19,431 nt of DNA from contig JAHHQW010000048.1 of NCBI GenBank assembly GCA_020026195.1, forward strand, positions 1 through 19,431, given 5' to 3'. The stretch is from Prevotella sp. Lineage in GTDB: Bacteria > Bacteroidota > Bacteroidia > Bacteroidales > Bacteroidaceae. Of this stretch, positions 15,315 to 19,431 are shown piece after piece. The notes beneath the pieces are model-generated. The model searched no databases. It was not told where the DNA came from and worked only from the letters and a program-made list of their open reading frames with translations. The position numbers and the translations under genes are program-made. Every line of letters begins with the position of its first letter. Position 1 is the stretch's first letter.

Positions 15315-16669
15315 TTGAGTTTGGGTATTTTTAATGAATCTCCAGGCTTAACAGATTTTACGCCGTTAAGAACTTCCATGTAACACTCCATACCTTCACC
15401 AAGGTAAGCCTTTGTAATGGAGTTAAACGTCTGTCCTCTCTGTACCACAACTGTGTCATGAATACCAACAATCCTATAAGCTCCTGTACGAACACGTATA
15501 TCTAAAGAATCGTAAAAATCAGGATTTATAGTATCTGTCTTTACCTTAACAGATGATTTTAATTGAGAATTTTTCTTGCTAACAGTTCCTTTTTTAATAC
15601 TATCGGCAGACAATGAATCTGCTACTGCTATTGTGGTAGAATCTGTTATAACGGCTTCTGGCTCAAGCATATCATCATCGTTATACCCTAAGAATGTCAT
15701 GATTTCATTGCCATGCAATCCGTAAATGAACGCACCTGATCCAACTATCAAGACAAGAACCATGAAAATAGAAAATAAATGACGACTGAAGAAATTTCCT
15801 TCACTTTCATCATCATTATTATCTTCTTGATTATCATCTTCTTGCAGGTTACCAGATTCTATGTCGTCCATAATACTGCGGGCATCTTTAAGTGCTTCAT
15901 TAACAGCCTGAGGAGTGTCATTATGACTATCTTCTTCCTTTACCACATTTTCCGACAGTTCCTTCTCATGAGATTCTTCTGTAAACGAAGTTTCTGACGA
16001 TGGTTCTTTAGAAGAATTTTCTAATTCTGATGTCTGCTTGTTTTCTACTGATTCTTTTTCTGAAGATTGTTCCTTATTAGTTTTTTCATTATCAGCACAT
16101 TCGACAGATTCTACAGTCATTTCATCTGACTCAAGTTCCACAGTGCTTTTTTCTATTTTCTTATCTTCCGAATCTTCAGTATTTACTTCAAGTACATTCT
16201 CAGAAGAAGATTTCGAAACATCTTCTTCTATAGTTTCCTCTTCTTCAGATTCTGTAACAGAAGAATCATCATCTTTTAACGAGTCATCAGCAAACTGATC
16301 TTCTTCGTCATCATTAGAATCTGCTTCAGTTTCATCATCAAAGACAACACCATCCTTGAGGACTACAGTCTCAAAGAAAATAAACGGTTTGTTGATAATA
16401 TCTCTCAGTACTGCATCTGGAGAAAAAGAAATACGATTACGAGCCTCGACAGTGATACGTTCGCCTGTATTAACATCTACCATCTCACGTTCGGGCACGC
16501 CGATAAGTTTAAAGGTGCCAAGCCCTTTAATCTTAACAAGTCCGTCATGACGTAGTGCATCTAACACCACTTCACATACAACATTTAAGAATTTCTCAGC
16601 ATCTTCTTCACTTATATTATGCGCAGCAGCAAGAGCAGATGCTATACCTTTCAAATCGTATTTAGACAT
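15290..16669 (-). CDS. HU domain-acidic linker-membrane helix-LysM fusion protein
   Basis: Predicted inner-membrane protein of 459 residues joining a DNA-binding and a cell-wall-binding domain. Residues 1-94 are an HU/IHF fold (GLVKIKGLGTFKL, VNTGERI, then ISFSPDAVLRDIIN). The tip residue aligned with the DNA-inserting proline of HU is Val66 here. About 110-295 is a long linker made mostly of Glu, Asp, Ser, Lys, Asn and Thr, strongly acidic. A single hydrophobic helix at 298-318 (LFSIFMVLVLIVGSGAFIYG) is preceded by Arg-His, and there is no N-terminal signal, so N-in/C-out topology is expected. After a spacer, 405-449 is a LysM domain (DTVVVQRGQTFNSITKAYLG, then KPGDSLKIP). The tail is KWRKKRKK. 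It overlaps the HU gene by 8 bp and the Nudix gene by 25 bp. Roles in nucleoid anchoring are inference from the domains. Confidence 0.88.
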   Translation of the reverse strand: MSKYDLKGIASALAAAHNISEEDAEKFLNVVCEVVLDALRHDGLVKIKGLGTFKLIGVPEREMVDVNTGERITVEARNRISFSPDAVLRDIINKPFIFFETVVLKDGVVFDDETEADSNDDEEDQFADDSLKDDDSSVTESEEEETIEEDVSKSSSENVLEVNTEDSEDKKIEKSTVELESDEMTVESVECADNEKTNKEQSSEKESVENKQTSELENSSKEPSSETSFTEESHEKELSENVVKEEDSHNDTPQAVNEALKDARSIMDDIESGNLQEDDNQEDNNDDESEGNFFSRHLFSIFMVLVLIVGSGAFIYGLHGNEIMTFLGYNDDDMLEPEAVITDSTTIAVADSLSADSIKKGTVSKKNSQLKSSVKVKTDTINPDFYDSLDIRVRTGAYRIVGIHDTVVVQRGQTFNSITKAYLGEGMECYMEVLNGVKSVKPGDSLKIPKLKWRKKRKK

Positions 16670-16955
16670 CTGTACCTCCGTTCTTCAATTGTTCCTTTAT
16701 GACCTGTGAAGGTCGAAAACTGAGTATATATTTAGGAGGAACAAGCATTCGCTGTCCGCTTACAGGATTTGTAACAACACGCTCCTTGCGTTTCTTAACA
16801 AAGAACGTACCGAAAGCAGACACAGAAAGCGAATCGCCCTCCTCTTCAAGATTGTCGCCAATATAGTTCGTCATACTCTGCACAAGTTTCTCTGTATCTT
16901 CCTTAGAGTAACCTGTGCGCTGCGACAATTCTGTTATGAAATCTTTATTATTCAT
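16662..16955 (-). CDS. HU/IHF-family DNA-binding protein
   Basis: Small histone-like protein of 97 residues that would bind and bend DNA as a dimer. The N-terminal helical part MNNKDFITELSQRTGYSKED is followed by the beta saddle LSVSAFGTFFVKKRKERV and the arm TNPVSGQRM. The DNA-inserting proline is present (Pro64 in the NP pair), and it ends with the usual SFRPSQVIKEQL helix. Normal length for HU. It lies 9 bp after rimO and overlaps the start of the HU-LysM gene by 8 bp, so the two HU-fold proteins are made together and might form heterodimers. Confidence 0.94.
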   Translation of the reverse strand: MNNKDFITELSQRTGYSKEDTEKLVQSMTNYIGDNLEEEGDSLSVSAFGTFFVKKRKERVVTNPVSGQRMLVPPKYILSFRPSQVIKEQLKNGGTDV

Positions 16956-16964
16956 GCGTAATTA

Positions 16965-18263
16965 TCAGCTTACCACTTCAGCATAGAGGTCAAATTCCTC
17001 CGAACCAGTAATCTTGACATTATAGAATTCACCCTGTGTCAGAGGTTCTTCTGACATTATAAGGACTTCTGGATCAACCTCAGGTGAACAGAATTCTGTA
17101 CGACCTATGTAATAATCACCTTCCTTGCGGTCTATTATCACCTTCATCACCTTGCCAACCTTCTCTGCTTCAATCTCGGCACTTATCTCCTGCTGCAAAT
17201 CCATAAGACGATCAAGTCGTTCCTGTTTTACTTCTTCGGGCACATCATCTTCATAATGTTCTCCTGCATAAGTCTGTTCCTCATGCGAATATGCAAAAGC
17301 ACCCATACGTTCAAAACGAGCTTCCTTTACAAACTCCATAAGCTGTTCAAAATCATCGTCAGTTTCTCCAGGGAATCCTACCATAAGTGTAGTACGTATA
17401 TGTATTCCTGGTACTTCGCGACGAAGACGCTTTATGAAATCTATTGTCTGCTGTTTGTTCACATGTCGGTGCATACGCTCTAAGACATTGTCAGAAACAT
17501 GCTGCAACGCTACGTCAAGATACTTACATACATTCTTCTTTTCACGTATAACGTCGAGAAGTTCATAAGGGAAATCCTTAGGATAAGCATAATGCAGACG
17601 TATCCACTCTACCCCAGGTATATCAGCCATATCTGAAATAAGGTCTGCAATATGTCGTTTTCCGTCAATATCTACTCCGTAATATGTAAGTTCCTGAGCT
17701 ATAACCTGTATTTCCTTAACTCCCTGTGCCACCATAGAACGCACCTCATCAAGAATATCCTGCTTAGGACGACTCTTGTGACGACCTGTGATGATAGGAA
17801 TTGCGCAATAGGCACACATTCGGTTACAGCCTTCGCTTATCTTCAAAAATGCATAATGTTTAGGTGTCGTAAGATGACGGCGACCGCAGAACTCCGTTTT
17901 CTCTGCCTTTCCGAGATCTTTAATAAGTTTCATGTAATCAAACTTACCATAAAACTTATCTACTTGAGGAATCTCTTTTTCTAATTCTTCACGATAACGT
18001 TCCGACAGACAGCCCATTACATAGAGCTGTTTTAGTTCTCCTTCTTCTTTTGCCTGTACAAACGACAAGATGGCATTAATACTCTCCTGCTTTGCATCGC
18101 CTATAAAACCACATGTATTAACTACAGCTATCTCGCCTTCGGGATTTTCGCTGTCATGCGAACATGTGTAGCCGTTGGCCTCGAGCTGTTTCATAACCAA
18201 TTCGCTATCAACGAGGTTTTTGGAACAGCCCATTGTTATAATGTCAATATGATTTTTTCTCAC
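16965..18263 (-). CDS. rimO: Ribosomal protein uS12 methylthiotransferase RimO
   Basis: Radical SAM enzyme that methylthiolates the beta-carbon of a conserved aspartate in ribosomal protein S12. The N-terminal UPF0004 domain has the three cysteines for the auxiliary Fe4S4 cluster (Cys13 in MGCSKN, Cys51 in NTCGF, Cys85 in MGCLSE). The radical SAM cluster motif CNRMCAYC supplies Cys146, Cys150 and Cys153. YLDVALQHVSDNVL and VGFPGETDDDFEQL are family motifs, and a TRAM domain fills the last about 65 residues. MGCSKNLVDSE is the RimO form, which distinguishes it from MiaB. At 432 residues it is of usual length. It lies 10 bp after ftsY and 9 bp before the HU gene. Confidence 0.97.
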   Translation of the reverse strand: MRKNHIDIITMGCSKNLVDSELVMKQLEANGYTCSHDSENPEGEIAVVNTCGFIGDAKQESINAILSFVQAKEEGELKQLYVMGCLSERYREELEKEIPQVDKFYGKFDYMKLIKDLGKAEKTEFCGRRHLTTPKHYAFLKISEGCNRMCAYCAIPIITGRHKSRPKQDILDEVRSMVAQGVKEIQVIAQELTYYGVDIDGKRHIADLISDMADIPGVEWIRLHYAYPKDFPYELLDVIREKKNVCKYLDVALQHVSDNVLERMHRHVNKQQTIDFIKRLRREVPGIHIRTTLMVGFPGETDDDFEQLMEFVKEARFERMGAFAYSHEEQTYAGEHYEDDVPEEVKQERLDRLMDLQQEISAEIEAEKVGKVMKVIIDRKEGDYYIGRTEFCSPEVDPEVLIMSEEPLTQGEFYNVKITGSEEFDLYAEVVS

Positions 18264-18273
18264 TCTCTATCTA

Positions 18274-19230
18274 TTAGTCTTCTTTAAATAACGAATCAAC
18301 AAACTGTGACTTATTAAACAACTGGAGAGCTTCCATGCCTTCACCTAAGCCGATATATTTAACTGGTACTTTAAGCTGATCACTTATACCTATTACTACA
18401 CCGCCCTTAGCTGTACCATCAAGTTTAGTAATTGCAAGACTTGAAATCTGTGTTACAGCAGAGAACTGTTTAGCCTGCTCAAAGGCATTCTGTCCGGTAC
18501 TGCCGTCAAGCACAAGAAGTACTTCGTCTGGAGCCTGGGGAAGAACTTTCTTCATTACATCTTTAATCTTCTTAAGCTCATTCATAAGTCCTACCTTATT
18601 ATGCAGACGTCCTGCCGTATCAATAATTACGACGTCGGCGCCGTTTGCCTTTGCAGATTCAAGAGTATCAAAAGCCACAGAAGCAGGATCAGAACCCATC
18701 TGCTGTTTTATGACAGGCACTCCTACTCTCTCACCCCAGATGCAGAGCTGCTCTACCGCAGCTGCGCGGAATGTATCGGCAGCACCAAGATAAACCTTCT
18801 TTCCTGCATTCTTAAACTGATATGCAAGTTTTCCGATTGTTGTTGTCTTACCTACTCCGTTCACGCCCACTACAAGTATTACATAAGGCTTATGATCAGA
18901 GGGAAGATCCCATTCTTCGTTATCTGATGAATTATTCTCTTCTAAAAGCGAAGCAATCTCCTCACGGAGGATTCTGTTAAGTTCTGATGTAGAAACATAT
19001 TTGTCACGTGCCACACGCTCTTCTATACGCTGAATAATCTTCAATGTCGTCTCAACGCCAACGTCGGATGTGATGAGGACCTCCTCAAGATTGTCCAACA
19101 CATCATCATCAACCTTACTCTTACCGGCAATTGCACGTGTGAGCTTGGTAAATACGTTCTGCTTCGTCTTTTCAAGTCCCTTGTCCAGGGTCTCTTTTTT
19201 CTTTTTACTGAATAATCCAAAAAATCCCAT
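18274..19230 (-). CDS. ftsY: Signal recognition particle receptor FtsY
   Basis: SRP receptor GTPase that docks ribosome-SRP complexes at the inner membrane. The N-terminal MGFFGLFSKKKKETL is followed by the helical N domain (about 20-100). The G domain shows GVNGVGKTTTIGKL (P-loop), DTFRAAAVEQL, DTAGR and TKLDGTAKGG. The reading frame is open back to an ATG at 19281, but I choose 19230: FtsY proteins of this group typically begin MGFFxxF. In addition, the promoter at 19252-19281 would place the transcription start near 19246, downstream of the longer start. This gives 318 residues, normal for a FtsY that lacks the long acidic A domain of E. coli. First gene of the operon. Confidence 0.95.
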   Translation of the reverse strand: MGFFGLFSKKKKETLDKGLEKTKQNVFTKLTRAIAGKSKVDDDVLDNLEEVLITSDVGVETTLKIIQRIEERVARDKYVSTSELNRILREEIASLLEENNSSDNEEWDLPSDHKPYVILVVGVNGVGKTTTIGKLAYQFKNAGKKVYLGAADTFRAAAVEQLCIWGERVGVPVIKQQMGSDPASVAFDTLESAKANGADVVIIDTAGRLHNKVGLMNELKKIKDVMKKVLPQAPDEVLLVLDGSTGQNAFEQAKQFSAVTQISSLAITKLDGTAKGGVVIGISDQLKVPVKYIGLGEGMEALQLFNKSQFVDSLFKED

Positions 19231-19251
19231 ATATTGCAATATTTTTATATG

Positions 19252-19281
19252 CAAAGATAAGTGTTTTTTGTTAAAAAACAA
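19252..19281 (-). promoter_or_regulatory. Promoter of the ftsY-rimO-HU-HU/LysM-Nudix operon
   Basis: On the minus strand TTG (19281-19279), a 19-bp spacer and TATCTTTG (19259-19252) match the Bacteroidetes consensus. The -7 box is identical to that of the tRNA operon. The start would be near 19246, leaving a leader of about 16 nt to the ATG at 19230. Bases 19282-19431 beyond it show no gene. Confidence 0.8.
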
Positions 19282-19431
19282 TTTATTGAAGGAAATAATC
19301 GCATGAAATACACGTGTTTATAACCAAGAAGCATTATATGTATATGCAGCAATATAATGAATACAGCGAACTTATATATTGGCTCAGTAGATAATCAATG
19401 GGGATAGCCATATAGCTTAGCGATTCTAAAA

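Noticed and set aside
16038..16298. Plus-strand Ser-rich open frame opposite the HU-LysM gene
   Set aside because: It is the antisense of the acidic linker: GAA/GAT/TCA-rich codons read backwards give Ser and Phe. There is no start context and no family.
19231..19281. N-terminal extension of ftsY to the ATG at 19281
   Set aside because: It overlaps the promoter boxes and would not be transcribed from them; the added residues do not resemble the family.

Overview
The window reads as a chromosomal segment of a Bacteroidales bacterium, most likely Prevotella or a close relative. The evidence is a complete SusC/SusD/SusE/SusF-type outer-membrane operon, surface lipoproteins with acidic residues after the lipobox cysteine, promoters of the Bacteroidetes type (TTTG near -33, TAnnTTTG near -7), A-rich leaders without Shine-Dalgarno sequences, and a protein with a C-terminal tail like the type IX secretion sorting domain. 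No insertion sequence, integrase, phage gene or CRISPR array is visible.

Positions 1-8794 and on to 10658 form a starch or malto-oligosaccharide locus. susC-susD-susE-susF run leftward (7391 to 141) with 20-30 bp gaps and end in a strong hairpin terminator at 71-113. Divergent from them, a LacI-family regulator, a 12-helix sugar:cation symporter of the GPH/SLC45 type and a small PAP2 phosphatase run rightward (7772-10658). The 380-bp divergent region carries two LacI-type palindromes (7560-7573 and 7672-7685). SusD/E/F would bind glucan at the surface, SusC would import oligosaccharides, the symporter would carry small maltosides over the inner membrane, and the LacI protein would set expression. 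No glycoside hydrolase is encoded here, so the degrading enzymes must lie elsewhere.

Positions 10999-14112 hold a single-gene unit with its own promoter and terminator. It encodes a 1037-residue surface or secreted protein: a right-handed beta-helix, then 16 leucine-rich repeats of 21-22 residues, then a sorting-type tail. Next (14277-14637) comes a leftward tRNA operon, Thr(CGT)-Gly(CCC)-Asp(GTC), with a textbook promoter and terminator.

Positions 14823-19281 are a tight leftward housekeeping operon: ftsY, rimO, a small HU protein, an HU-acidic linker-membrane helix-LysM fusion, and a Nudix hydrolase. Gaps are 10 and 9 bp, followed by overlaps of 8 and 25 bp. A near-perfect promoter at 19252-19281 shows that ftsY starts at 19230. 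The HU-LysM fusion is the most unusual gene: its architecture would physically join DNA, the inner membrane and the cell wall.
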